Source: Rhodoferax ferrireducens | GTDB taxonomy: Bacteria; Pseudomonadota; Gammaproteobacteria; Burkholderiales; Burkholderiaceae_C | NCBI RefSeq assembly: GCF_003347515.1 | Contig: NZ_QEII01000324.1 | Coordinates: 124,001 to 188,000 of the forward strand | Direction of reading: 5' to 3' | DNA: 64,000 bases | Part shown: piece by piece, positions 1-6,822 of the stretch | How the letters are laid out: every line of letters starts with the position of its first letter | Numbering within the stretch: position 1 is the stretch's first letter | The notes under the pieces: model-generated | The model's input: only the letters and a program-made list of their open reading frames with translations | Databases searched by the model: none | What the model was told of the DNA's origin: nothing | Program-made: the position numbers and the translations under genes

Positions 1-58
1 CGGACAGACCACTCAATGCAGCAGGGTCAAAAGGCAAGTCTTGAATACGATTTTCCAT
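1..58 (-). CDS. chrC: Fe-type superoxide dismutase, chrC-like (5' end only)
   Basis: Only the first 19 codons lie in the window; the gene runs off the left edge. The start ATG (56-58 on the complement) follows a strong GAGGAG ribosome site six bases upstream. The visible N-terminus, MENRIQDLPFDPAALSG, matches the usual opening of Fe-superoxide dismutases. Chromate operons of beta-proteobacteria often carry such a gene (chrC) after chrB and chrA, where it is thought to remove superoxide formed during chromate reduction. It follows chrA by 10 bp on the same strand. The family call rests on a short peptide plus context. Confidence 0.65.
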   Translation of the reverse strand, partial: MENRIQDLPFDPAALSGLS

Positions 59-68
59 GTGCATCTCC

Positions 69-1424
69 TCAGGTTAAAACGGGCGGCAGAAATGTCAGGG
101 CCAAGCCGGCCAGGCCGGAGGCCAAGACGACGGGAATGACCCCGACCTTGAAACGAAACAAGGCCACGGCCGCGCACACGCCAATGAGCGCGGACATCCA
201 TTCAAAATGACCAGACAGACCCTGAGGCCAAAGCACGTGGTAGGCGAAGAACACCGCCAGGTTCACGATGACGCCGACGACGGCCGCCGTGATGCCACTG
301 AGCGGCGCCGTGAATTTCAGCTTGCCGTGCGTGGACTCGATAAAGGGCGCGCCCAGAAAGATGAAGAGGAAGGAGGGCAGGAAGGTGAAGAAGGTCACCA
401 CCGTGGCCGCGATGGCGCCTGACAGCAAGAGCGCGTCCGGGCCAAAAATGGCCTTGGTCCAGCCGCCCACAAAACCCACGAACGAGACCACCATGATGAG
501 CGGGCCGGGGGTGGTTTCGCCCAGGGCCAAGCCATCAATCATCTGCGGCGCCGTCAACCACTGGTAGTGTTCGACCCCGCCCTGAAACACGTACGGCAAC
601 ACGGCATAGGCGCCGCCAAAGGTCATCAGCGCCGCCTTGGTGAAGAACCAGCCCATCTGTGTCAGGACAGAATCCCATCCATAGGCCGCAGTCAAAGCAC
701 CGATGCCGGCCAGCCACAGGGCCAGGCATACGGCGAGTACCCGGCTGAAGCGCCGCCAGCTGAACAGGGCATGCTCCGGCGTCGGGGTGTGGTCGTCAAT
801 GAGGGCTGGGCCAAGTGACTTGACTGCCTTGCCGTGACCACCGCTTGCCGTGAACTTGGCCGGCGCAAATCGGCCACCCAGGTAGCCGACGATGCCGGCG
901 GCCAGCACAATCAGAGGGAAGGGCACTTGCAAGGCGAAGATGGCCAGAAATGCGGCCACCGCGATACCCCCTAGCCAGCCATTCTTCAAAGACCGGGAGC
1001 CCACCCGGTAGGCCGCGTGCGCCACCAGGGCGGTGACCGCCGGCTTGATGCCATAGAACACGCCCGCAATGGCGGGTACGCTGCCATAAGCCATGTAGAC
1101 CCACGACAGACCGATGAGAATGAACAGCGAGGGCAGCACGAACAGCACGCCGGCGACGATGCCGCCCCAGGTCCGGTGCATCAGCCATCCGATATAGATG
1201 GCCAATTGCTGGGCTTCGGGGCCAGGCAGCAGCATGCAGTAATTCAAGGCATGCAGAAAGCGGTTCTCGGATATCCAGCGTTTTCGCTCAACCAGGTCCT
1301 CGTGCATGATGGCGATCTGCCCGGCGGGGCCACCAAAGCTGATGAAGCCCAGTTTGAGCCAGTAGTAAAAAGCTTCGCCGAAGCTCAGTCTTTGAGGTGT
1401 ATCTGTGAGGGTGTTCGAGTTCAT
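69..1424 (-). CDS. chrA: Chromate efflux transporter ChrA
   Basis: Inner-membrane chromate/sulfate antiporter of the CHR family that expels chromate. At 451 residues it has the normal two-domain (long) size. Each half carries the family pattern: FGGPAGQIA near residue 30 and [10 protein letters not shown] near 66 in the N-terminal half, and [12 protein letters not shown] then ETTPGPLIM in the C-terminal half. About ten to twelve hydrophobic segments are visible, with a charged cytoplasmic stretch around residues 195-225. The start codon overlaps the chrB stop (ATGA), so the two are translationally coupled. A chrC-like gene follows 10 bp downstream. Confidence 0.95.
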   Translation of the reverse strand: MNSNTLTDTPQRLSFGEAFYYWLKLGFISFGGPAGQIAIMHEDLVERKRWISENRFLHALNYCMLLPGPEAQQLAIYIGWLMHRTWGGIVAGVLFVLPSLFILIGLSWVYMAYGSVPAIAGVFYGIKPAVTALVAHAAYRVGSRSLKNGWLGGIAVAAFLAIFALQVPFPLIVLAAGIVGYLGGRFAPAKFTASGGHGKAVKSLGPALIDDHTPTPEHALFSWRRFSRVLAVCLALWLAGIGALTAAYGWDSVLTQMGWFFTKAALMTFGGAYAVLPYVFQGGVEHYQWLTAPQMIDGLALGETTPGPLIMVVSFVGFVGGWTKAIFGPDALLLSGAIAATVVTFFTFLPSFLFIFLGAPFIESTHGKLKFTAPLSGITAAVVGVIVNLAVFFAYHVLWPQGLSGHFEWMSALIGVCAAVALFRFKVGVIPVVLASGLAGLALTFLPPVLT

Positions 1425-2365
1425 GGGCGTACCTTCAGGGCGGTATACAGGGCGTCAAAAATGGAGAGCGAGGCAGAGAGCAAGGCGTCGTCCTTGTCGT
1501 GCTGCGCCTGGAGTCCCCGCACGAGGGTCTCGACGCCGGCGGCTTCGTCAACGGGGATGCCGCCGATGTCGATGTAATGCACCAATTCACCCAGGCGCTG
1601 GAGTCCGACATCGGCCTCCAGGCTAAACGTGTGCGCCAGGACTTCAAACGTCACCTTGTCGCCCACGTGGGTGAATCTGGCGTCGTCGAAATCGAAACCC
1701 AGCGCAGCTTTCGGACACTTTTTCGGGTCTCTCAGCCAAATAAACTTCGGTGATTTGTCGATGAAGCGCTGGATCAACCAGGCACTGGCGAGGCGGTCGA
1801 CCCACGGACGTTGGCGCGTGGCCCAGGTTCGGCCCTGGAATTCTTCAAGGGCCTGGCGCTGGATAGCCTCGGCACGCGGGATGGGCTCGCCCGGTGACAA
1901 ATGCCGCTCGATTTCGCCGCGCAAGGCGGTCAACGCAGCGCTGGCCTTGTCGCGGGCCTGGTCGGGGAAAAAGTCACTGGCCTGGACGGCATGAAGTTGC
2001 TGTTCGAGCCCGCGCAAGACCTTGTGAAGCTCGGCTTCGCTGGCCTTTTTGATGCGGCTGCGGGTTTCCTTGATGGACTGAAGCAGCTCGGTGTAGAGCT
2101 CAGTGCGGTCGAATAGCCCGCGAAAATTCTTCTCCTGAACGTCGTCGCGCGCCGTGACGACGAGCATGTGGGCGTCAACGCCGCTCTCCTGAATAAGCCG
2201 CTCAATATCCCACAGCGCCTGTGCCGTGGGTGCGCTGGAGGGAAGCAGGTAAACCCCCTCGCGCAGCGTTCCGGCGCCCGTCGTTTTAAGTGCCCGCCAC
2301 ACCCGCACACGCAGCGCGCTGGGATGGGTCGGAAGGGTTGCCGTCAGTACAAGCCAGGTGTTCAT
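1421..2365 (-). CDS. chrB: Chromate resistance regulator ChrB
   Basis: 314-residue ChrB family protein, first gene of the chr operon and thought to be the chromate-responsive regulator. The N-terminal part ([16 protein letters not shown], then GVYLLP) is the typical ChrB N-domain. The C-terminal part from about residue 175 ([17 protein letters not shown], later [16 protein letters not shown] and HYIDIGG) is the conserved ChrB C-domain. The reading frame stays open far upstream, but the family N-terminus and the promoter fix the start at ATG 2363-2365. The best promoter on this strand places transcription start almost at this ATG, so the mRNA may be leaderless. Its stop overlaps the chrA start. 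Confidence 0.93.
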   Translation of the reverse strand: MNTWLVLTATLPTHPSALRVRVWRALKTTGAGTLREGVYLLPSSAPTAQALWDIERLIQESGVDAHMLVVTARDDVQEKNFRGLFDRTELYTELLQSIKETRSRIKKASEAELHKVLRGLEQQLHAVQASDFFPDQARDKASAALTALRGEIERHLSPGEPIPRAEAIQRQALEEFQGRTWATRQRPWVDRLASAWLIQRFIDKSPKFIWLRDPKKCPKAALGFDFDDARFTHVGDKVTFEVLAHTFSLEADVGLQRLGELVHYIDIGGIPVDEAAGVETLVRGLQAQHDKDDALLSASLSIFDALYTALKVRP

Positions 2366-2371
2366 GTAGCA

Positions 2372-2400
2372 AATATCGCAAAATGTGATGAACGATACAA
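2372..2400 (-). promoter_or_regulatory. chrB promoter with overlapping inverted repeat
   Basis: On the minus strand TTGTAT (2395-2400) and GATATT (2372-2377) are separated by exactly 17 bp, a plausible sigma-70 promoter. A dyad TATCG-N14-CGATA (2374-2397) overlaps both boxes and is a candidate ChrB operator. The -10 box ends 7 bp before the chrB ATG, implying little or no 5' leader. Seen directly; the regulator assignment is inference. Confidence 0.5.
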
Positions 2401-2476
2401 TAGCATGGCCAAGGCACTTTTGCAAATCCAAATTGCGTCTGTGCTTGCTTTCGCCATGGGGCGTGAACAGGAAGAG

Positions 2477-2496
2477 CCCACGGTCATCTCCGTGGG
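2477..2496 (+). promoter_or_regulatory. Hairpin in the leader of the formate dehydrogenase operon
   Basis: A perfect 7-bp inverted repeat, CCCACGG and CCGTGGG with a 6-nt loop, lies 43 bp before the DUF3305 start codon. It has no T-run, so it is not an intrinsic terminator. It could be an operator or an RNA control element. No known riboswitch was recognised. Confidence 0.3.
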
Positions 2497-2539
2497 TCCG
2501 CAACGCGTGTAAAGACATGGGAGTAGAGTATGAAGACAT

Positions 2540-3097
2540 ATGCCCAACATTCGTCCCTCTATTGAAGTTGCCGTGGTGATGCGGCGCGAACGCATCACCG
2601 GCCCTGCCAGCCGCTGGCAGACGTGGCGCTGGGTGCTGGCGGAGGTGGTGCCGCACGAAGCCGGCTTTGGCGCCGCGCCGCGCCTTCTTTATAAAAATGA
2701 TAGCGAGGAGCGCTGGCTGCACCCGGGCTATAAGGTCGAATTGTTCAAGGATGATGCCGAAGGCTACTACCTCAACGTCACCACGCAGGCACCTTGCTGG
2801 TTCGTGTTGTGGCGCATGGAGGACGAGGCCGGTGTTGCGGAGGAACCCATTGCCAAACCCGTGATGGTGAGCTTGAGCTATTACGACGCGGGTCGCTGGC
2901 TGGATGCACAGGAAACGGTGGAGCAAGTGCCTGCGCCAGCGTCGGTCGTGGAATGGCTGCAGGCCTTTGTGGATGAACACCATGTGCCGGAGCCCAAGCG
3001 CCGCAAGCGGCCGGAGAGTTTTCGTTCCCTGACTGATCGCTTTGGCAATCCCGCGTCGATCAGCACCGAAAAGAAGACCGGCGGTGCTCATGGCTGA
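2540..3097 (+). CDS. DUF3305 protein of the formate dehydrogenase operon
   Basis: 185-residue protein matching DUF3305, found at the head of formate dehydrogenase maturation clusters; its biochemical role is unknown. The conserved features are the N-terminal RITGPASRWQTWRW stretch (residues about 18-31), the WLHPGYKVELF region (about 59-69) and EGYYLNVT with the PCWFVLWRM core (about 73-94). The C-terminus is basic and probably disordered. The next gene starts inside its 3' end, which suggests coupling. A copy of the interspersed repeat (2685-2741) is read in frame through residues about 49-67. No signal peptide is seen, so it is probably cytoplasmic. Confidence 0.85.
   Translation: MPNIRPSIEVAVVMRRERITGPASRWQTWRWVLAEVVPHEAGFGAAPRLLYKNDSEERWLHPGYKVELFKDDAEGYYLNVTTQAPCWFVLWRMEDEAGVAEEPIAKPVMVSLSYYDAGRWLDAQETVEQVPAPASVVEWLQAFVDEHHVPEPKRRKRPESFRSLTDRFGNPASISTEKKTGGAHG
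2685..2741 (+). repeat. Interspersed 57-bp repeat, copy inside DUF3305 gene
   Basis: Shows the repeat core ATAGC (2700-2704), 20 nt, GGGCTA (2725-2730), preceded by the A/T-rich TTTATAAAAATG that is unusual in this GC-rich gene. It is translated in frame. Confidence 0.6.
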
Positions 3098-3740
3098 CGG
3101 TTTTCTGGATCGCTGGTCGCAGCGCAAGCAGGCGGTGCGCGAAGGCAAGGTGCCGGACGAGCCGCCCGCAACGCCAGTAACGCCGGTTGCCGGGGCTTTG
3201 CCCGCCCTTGTTCCGGCACAGGCGGCATCGACTGACGCGCCGCAGACGGCACCGGCATCGCCGGCGCCAGCACCTCCCCCGCCATCGCTGGACGACGTGC
3301 AGCGCCTCACGCCCGAGTCCGACTTCGCCCCTTTTGTGGCGCGTGATGTTGCGCCCGAGGTCCGCAACGCCGCCATGAAGAAACTGTTTGCCGATCCTCA
3401 CTACCAGGTCATGGACGGTCTGGACACCTATATTGACGACTACGCCAAGCCGGACCCGCTGCCCGAATCCATGCTGCGTCAGATGGCCAGCGCCAAGTTT
3501 CTCAAGCTGTTCGAGGAGGAGGGCGAGGACGAGCACAAGGTAGGGACCGGGCTAGGGGATGATGCCGATAGCCCGCCGGCCGAATCCATGGCAGAGTCTG
3601 CGCAAGCGCCACAAACCGGCGCTGTTCCCCTGACCGAGAACCTTTCCCAAGAGCCGGGCCCAGACCATGACCACACTGATTTGCGATTGCAACCAAACCA
3701 TGCCGCTGGACCCCCGGAGCCTGGGCGCAGCGCTGAATGA
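3090..3740 (+). CDS. DUF3306 protein of the formate dehydrogenase operon
   Basis: 216-residue protein of the DUF3306 type, a constant partner of DUF3305 in formate dehydrogenase clusters. The opening MADGFLDRWSQRKQAV is the conserved motif and fixes the start at ATG 3090, rather than the in-frame ATG at 3042. Residues about 28-70 are a Pro/Ala-rich linker; the conserved core (LTPESDFAPFVARDV, then MKKLFADPHYQVMDGLD and YIDDY) covers about 75-120; the tail is acidic and low in complexity. It overlaps the upstream gene by 8 bp and the next gene by 74 bp. Molecular function is unknown. Confidence 0.82.
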   Translation: MADGFLDRWSQRKQAVREGKVPDEPPATPVTPVAGALPALVPAQAASTDAPQTAPASPAPAPPPPSLDDVQRLTPESDFAPFVARDVAPEVRNAAMKKLFADPHYQVMDGLDTYIDDYAKPDPLPESMLRQMASAKFLKLFEEEGEDEHKVGTGLGDDADSPPAESMAESAQAPQTGAVPLTENLSQEPGPDHDHTDLRLQPNHAAGPPEPGRSAE

Positions 3741-5805
3741 AAACCTGACACTGCACTCCACCTTGTGCCGGCGCGAGGCCGGTGCTTTTCTGGCGGCCGT
3801 CAAGACGGGTGAGGAATTGGTAGTTGCCTGCACCCAGGAAAAACGCCTGTTCACCGAACTGGCCGAACAGGCCGCCGGGGCCGGGCGCGGGGCAACAACG
3901 TATGCGCCGATCCGCTTCGTGAACATCCGCGAAACCGGGGGCTGGAGCAGGGATGCCAGCCAGGCCAGCCCCAAGATGGCGGCCCTCCTGGCCGCCGCCC
4001 ATCTGCCTGAACCGGAACCGGTCGCCACCGTCACGTACAAGAGTGCAGGGCGCCTGCTGATCATCGGCGAACTGGGCGCTGCCGAGCATGCCGCCGAATT
4101 GCTGGGCGAGGAGCTTGACATCACGCTGTTCACGCAAGGTGCGGGCGATACCCTGGGCTTTGGCGGCGCCATGCAGGAGCGGCGCTACCCGGTGCTCGGT
4201 GGCCAGATCCAGTCTTTGACCGGCTGGCTGGGCGCCTTCGAGCTCCAGTGGCTGCGCAGCAACCCGATTGATCTGGATCTGTGCACGCGCTGCAACGCCT
4301 GTCTGGCGGCCTGTCCCGAAAATGCCATCGGCCTGGACTATCAAATTGACTTGAATGCCTGCCAATCGCACCGTGCCTGCGTCACGGCGTGCCAGGTCGC
4401 GGGCGCGATTGATTTCAGTCGCGAACCCGAGGCCTTGAGCGAAACCTTTGATCTGGTTCTGGATTTGCGCGCCACGCCAGCGTTCACCCAGCATGCCCTG
4501 CCGCAAGGCTACCTGCGCTGGGACGGCCGCGATCCCAAACCGCTGATGCAGCTGCGCGGCCTGGTCGGCGAGTTTGAAAAGCCCAGGTTCTTTGTCTACA
4601 AACAAAAACTCTGCGCCCACAGCCGCAACGAAAAAACCGGCTGCACCGCCTGCATCGACGTCTGCTCGGCGTCTGCCATCAGCAGCGAGCGCAGTCGCCA
4701 GCAAATCAAAGTCAATCCCCATCTGTGCGTGGGCTGCGGCACCTGCACCACGGTCTGCCCCAGTGGCGCCCTGACTTATGCCTATCCGCGCGCCAGTGAC
4801 CAGGGTGTCAGGCTCAAGACCCTGCTGGGTACCTATGCGCGCAGCGGCGGCAACCATGCGGCCCTGCTGCTGCACAGCCAGGACGGGGGCACGCGCTTGC
4901 TGGGCGATCTGGGTCGTCTGGCCCAATTGGACCGTGGCACGCATGGCAATTTTCACGAGGGCACGCATGGCGTGCCGGCGCGTGTGCTGCCCGTTGCGCT
5001 CTGGCATACCTCCTCGCTTGGGCTGGAGGTCTGGCTGACGGCCATCGCTTATGGCGCCTCGCAGGTCTGGGTGCTGATGACCGACGAGGAAGCGCCGCAG
5101 TACCTGGACGCCATTCGCAGCCAGATGGCGGTGGCGCAAGCCATTCTGACGGGGCTGGGCTACCAGGGTGAACATTTCCGCGTGCTGCAGGCCCGGGATG
5201 CGCGTGACCTCGCTTCGCTGGACCGCGAGTTGCAGGCCGCGCCCGCCCAGTGTGTCAGTCGCCCTGCAGGGTTCGCCGTGCAGTCCGACAAGCGGGCCAC
5301 GCTGGAACTGGCGCTGGATCATTTGATGGCGCACGCGCCGGTAAAAACCGATGTCATTGCGCTGCCGGTTACGGGTTCGCCGCTGGGCGCGCTGGCCATC
5401 GACAAGGACAGCTGTACCCTGTGCCTGAGCTGCGTCAACGCCTGCCCGGCCAGTGCCCTGCAGGACAACCAGGACGCGCCGCAGCTCAAGTTCATCGAGA
5501 AGAATTGTGTGCAGTGCGGCCTGTGCGTCACCACCTGTCCGGAGAAATCGCTGTCTCTGGTGCCGCAGCTGAACCTGTCACCCCTGCGCAAAGAGGCCGT
5601 CGTGATCAACGAGATGAAGCCTTACGCCTGTGTGCGCTGCAGCAAACCTTTCGGCACCCTCAAGGCGATCGAGGCCATGCTGGGCAAGCTCAGCGGTCAC
5701 AGCATGTTCCAGGGCGCGGCACTGGAGCGCCTGAAAATGTGCGGCGACTGCCGGGTCATTGATATTTACTCGGCCCAGAACGAAATCAAAATCACGGACC
5801 TCTGA
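3667..5805 (+). CDS. Multi-cluster 4Fe-4S protein of the formate dehydrogenase operon
   Basis: 712-residue cytoplasmic iron-sulfur protein that accompanies DUF3305/3306 and the TorD-like chaperone. Several ferredoxin-type motifs are visible: CTRCNACLAACP (about residue 206), CVGCGTCTTVCP (about 356), CTLCLSCVNACP (about 584) and CVQCGLCVTTCP (about 615). Extra Cys pairs occur near the N-terminus (CDC), near residue 330 (CTACIDVC) and near the C-terminus (CVRC, CGDC). It is probably an electron carrier or cofactor-maturation factor; the precise role is not established. It overlaps the DUF3306 gene by 74 bp and is followed by the chaperone gene after 2 bp. Confidence 0.85.
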   Translation: MTTLICDCNQTMPLDPRSLGAALNENLTLHSTLCRREAGAFLAAVKTGEELVVACTQEKRLFTELAEQAAGAGRGATTYAPIRFVNIRETGGWSRDASQASPKMAALLAAAHLPEPEPVATVTYKSAGRLLIIGELGAAEHAAELLGEELDITLFTQGAGDTLGFGGAMQERRYPVLGGQIQSLTGWLGAFELQWLRSNPIDLDLCTRCNACLAACPENAIGLDYQIDLNACQSHRACVTACQVAGAIDFSREPEALSETFDLVLDLRATPAFTQHALPQGYLRWDGRDPKPLMQLRGLVGEFEKPRFFVYKQKLCAHSRNEKTGCTACIDVCSASAISSERSRQQIKVNPHLCVGCGTCTTVCPSGALTYAYPRASDQGVRLKTLLGTYARSGGNHAALLLHSQDGGTRLLGDLGRLAQLDRGTHGNFHEGTHGVPARVLPVALWHTSSLGLEVWLTAIAYGASQVWVLMTDEEAPQYLDAIRSQMAVAQAILTGLGYQGEHFRVLQARDARDLASLDRELQAAPAQCVSRPAGFAVQSDKRATLELALDHLMAHAPVKTDVIALPVTGSPLGALAIDKDSCTLCLSCVNACPASALQDNQDAPQLKFIEKNCVQCGLCVTTCPEKSLSLVPQLNLSPLRKEAVVINEMKPYACVRCSKPFGTLKAIEAMLGKLSGHSMFQGAALERLKMCGDCRVIDIYSAQNEIKITDL

Positions 5806-5807
5806 AC

Positions 5808-6431
5808 ATGATGTCAACGCCCGAACTGGCGCCAAGCAGCGCGCTCGACGAAGAAACCGCACGATCCGAGCTCTATGGGCTTCTAGCCCTCTTGTACTAT
5901 GCGCAACCAGCTACTGAATTAATAGCAAAATTGCGCATCGCCGCGACCGATGCGCCTGCCGCCGGCGCTTTTCTGGAGGAGCCCTGGCGCGCGCTGGTGG
6001 GTCAGGCGCGCGCCATGACGGATGAAGCCATTCAAAGCGAATACGAGACCTTGTTTGGCGGCATTGGCAAGCCCGAGGTGTATCTCTATGGCTCGCATTT
6101 CCTGAGCGGCTTCCTCAACGAGAAGCCGCTGGCCCGGCTGCGCACCGAGCTGGCCCAACTCGGTCTGGCGCGCGACGAGGGCATGTCCGAGACCGAAGAC
6201 CACTTTGCCTATTTGTGCGAGGTCATGCGCTATTTGATCGCCGGTGAGGACGTGGCTGTGGCCAACCTCACGCGTCAGCAGGCGTTCTTTGCCACCCACA
6301 TTCAGCCCTGGGTGTTGATGATGTGCGACGACCTGCAGAAACACCCCAAGGCCCGCTTCTATGCTGCGCTGGCCGAGCTCACGCGCGCGTTTATGGGCGT
6401 TGAGGCGCAGGGTTTTGACATGCTGGACTGA
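5808..6431 (+). CDS. TorD/DmsD-type chaperone for formate dehydrogenase
   Basis: 207-residue TorD-family redox-enzyme maturation protein. The all-helical core includes SELYGLLALLYYAQP (about residues 20-34), YETLFGG near 79, YLYGSHFLSGFL near 88 and the family region SETEDHFAYLCEVMRYLI near 125-142. Such chaperones bind the Tat signal of molybdoenzymes and hold them until the cofactor is inserted; the client here is most likely the alpha subunit encoded at 6823. A repeat copy on the opposite strand (5873-5929) overlaps residues about 22-40. It starts 2 bp after the Fe-S gene. Confidence 0.88.
   Translation: MMSTPELAPSSALDEETARSELYGLLALLYYAQPATELIAKLRIAATDAPAAGAFLEEPWRALVGQARAMTDEAIQSEYETLFGGIGKPEVYLYGSHFLSGFLNEKPLARLRTELAQLGLARDEGMSETEDHFAYLCEVMRYLIAGEDVAVANLTRQQAFFATHIQPWVLMMCDDLQKHPKARFYAALAELTRAFMGVEAQGFDMLD
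5873..5929 (-). repeat. Interspersed 57-bp repeat, copy inside torD-like gene
   Basis: Read on the minus strand this aligns without gaps to the copy at 28367-28423, with roughly three quarters of positions identical. It has GTAGC, 20 nt, then GGGCTA, and the shared TTGCGCATA stretch. It lies within coding sequence, antisense to the chaperone gene. Confidence 0.8.
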
Positions 6432-6604
6432 CGCGAGTGATTGCGCTGATGCGGATGGTTAAGTGCTATTTTTTTTGCAGCGAGTTCACGTTTACCCTAG
6501 GCCGATACGGCAATTCTCTTGAGAAGAATCATTGTGGGTTGAGCGATTGATCTTTACACTATGTAACAACTTGCATAGCAGCCAGCATTCCCTGGGAGAC
6601 AACC
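6432..6604 (+). promoter_or_regulatory. Intergenic region before the structural formate dehydrogenase genes
   Basis: 173 bp without a gene. It separates the maturation genes from the structural genes and ends in a CTGGGAGACAACC ribosome-site region. A short perfect dyad TTCTCTTGAGAA lies at 6514-6525. A T-run (6469-6477) follows a weakly paired GC stretch. A second promoter here is plausible, but I cannot fix its boxes. Confidence 0.35.
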
Positions 6605-6808
6605 ATGTCGAATAGCCAGCCTCAAGCCTCGCGGCGAGGATTCTTCCTGTCGGCCACCGTGGCAGGCGCGGCCGTCGCGTCGGCTACTCTGCTCAAGACC
6701 GAGGCGCCTTTGGTGGTGACCGAGGTGAGCAAGCCTTTGCCAGAAAAAGGCGGCGGCTACTCCTTGAGCGATCACGTCAAGCAGTACTACAAGACGACGC
6801 GCGTCTGA
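6605..6808 (+). CDS. Small Tat-signal protein of formate dehydrogenase clusters
   Basis: 67-residue protein almost entirely made of a twin-arginine signal: ASRRGFFLSATVAGAAVASA (residues about 8-27), followed by a short tail ending in YYKTTRV. This matches the small formate-dehydrogenase-region Tat target family that precedes the catalytic subunit in many proteobacteria. It may be a non-catalytic subunit or an export partner; the role is unproven. A GGGAGA ribosome site lies upstream. The gene sits 14 bp before the alpha subunit gene. Confidence 0.82.
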   Translation: MSNSQPQASRRGFFLSATVAGAAVASATLLKTEAPLVVTEVSKPLPEKGGGYSLSDHVKQYYKTTRV

Positions 6809-6822
6809 CTCAGGAGAGCACC

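Noticed and set aside
2366-3376. Long minus-strand extension of the chrB reading frame to 3376 (651 residues in total)
   Set aside because: It overlaps the well-supported DUF3305/DUF3306 genes on the other strand, and the ChrB family N-terminus begins at 2365.
3502-5334. 610-residue minus-strand open frame antisense to the Fe-S protein gene
   Set aside because: High-GC shadow frame with low-complexity Gly/Arg/Gln content and no family motif; the plus frame has clear cluster motifs.
6466-6508. TGCTATTTTTTTTGCAGC ... CTAGGCCGAT as a decayed repeat copy
   Set aside because: The core spacing is about 5 nt short and identity is too low to tell from chance.
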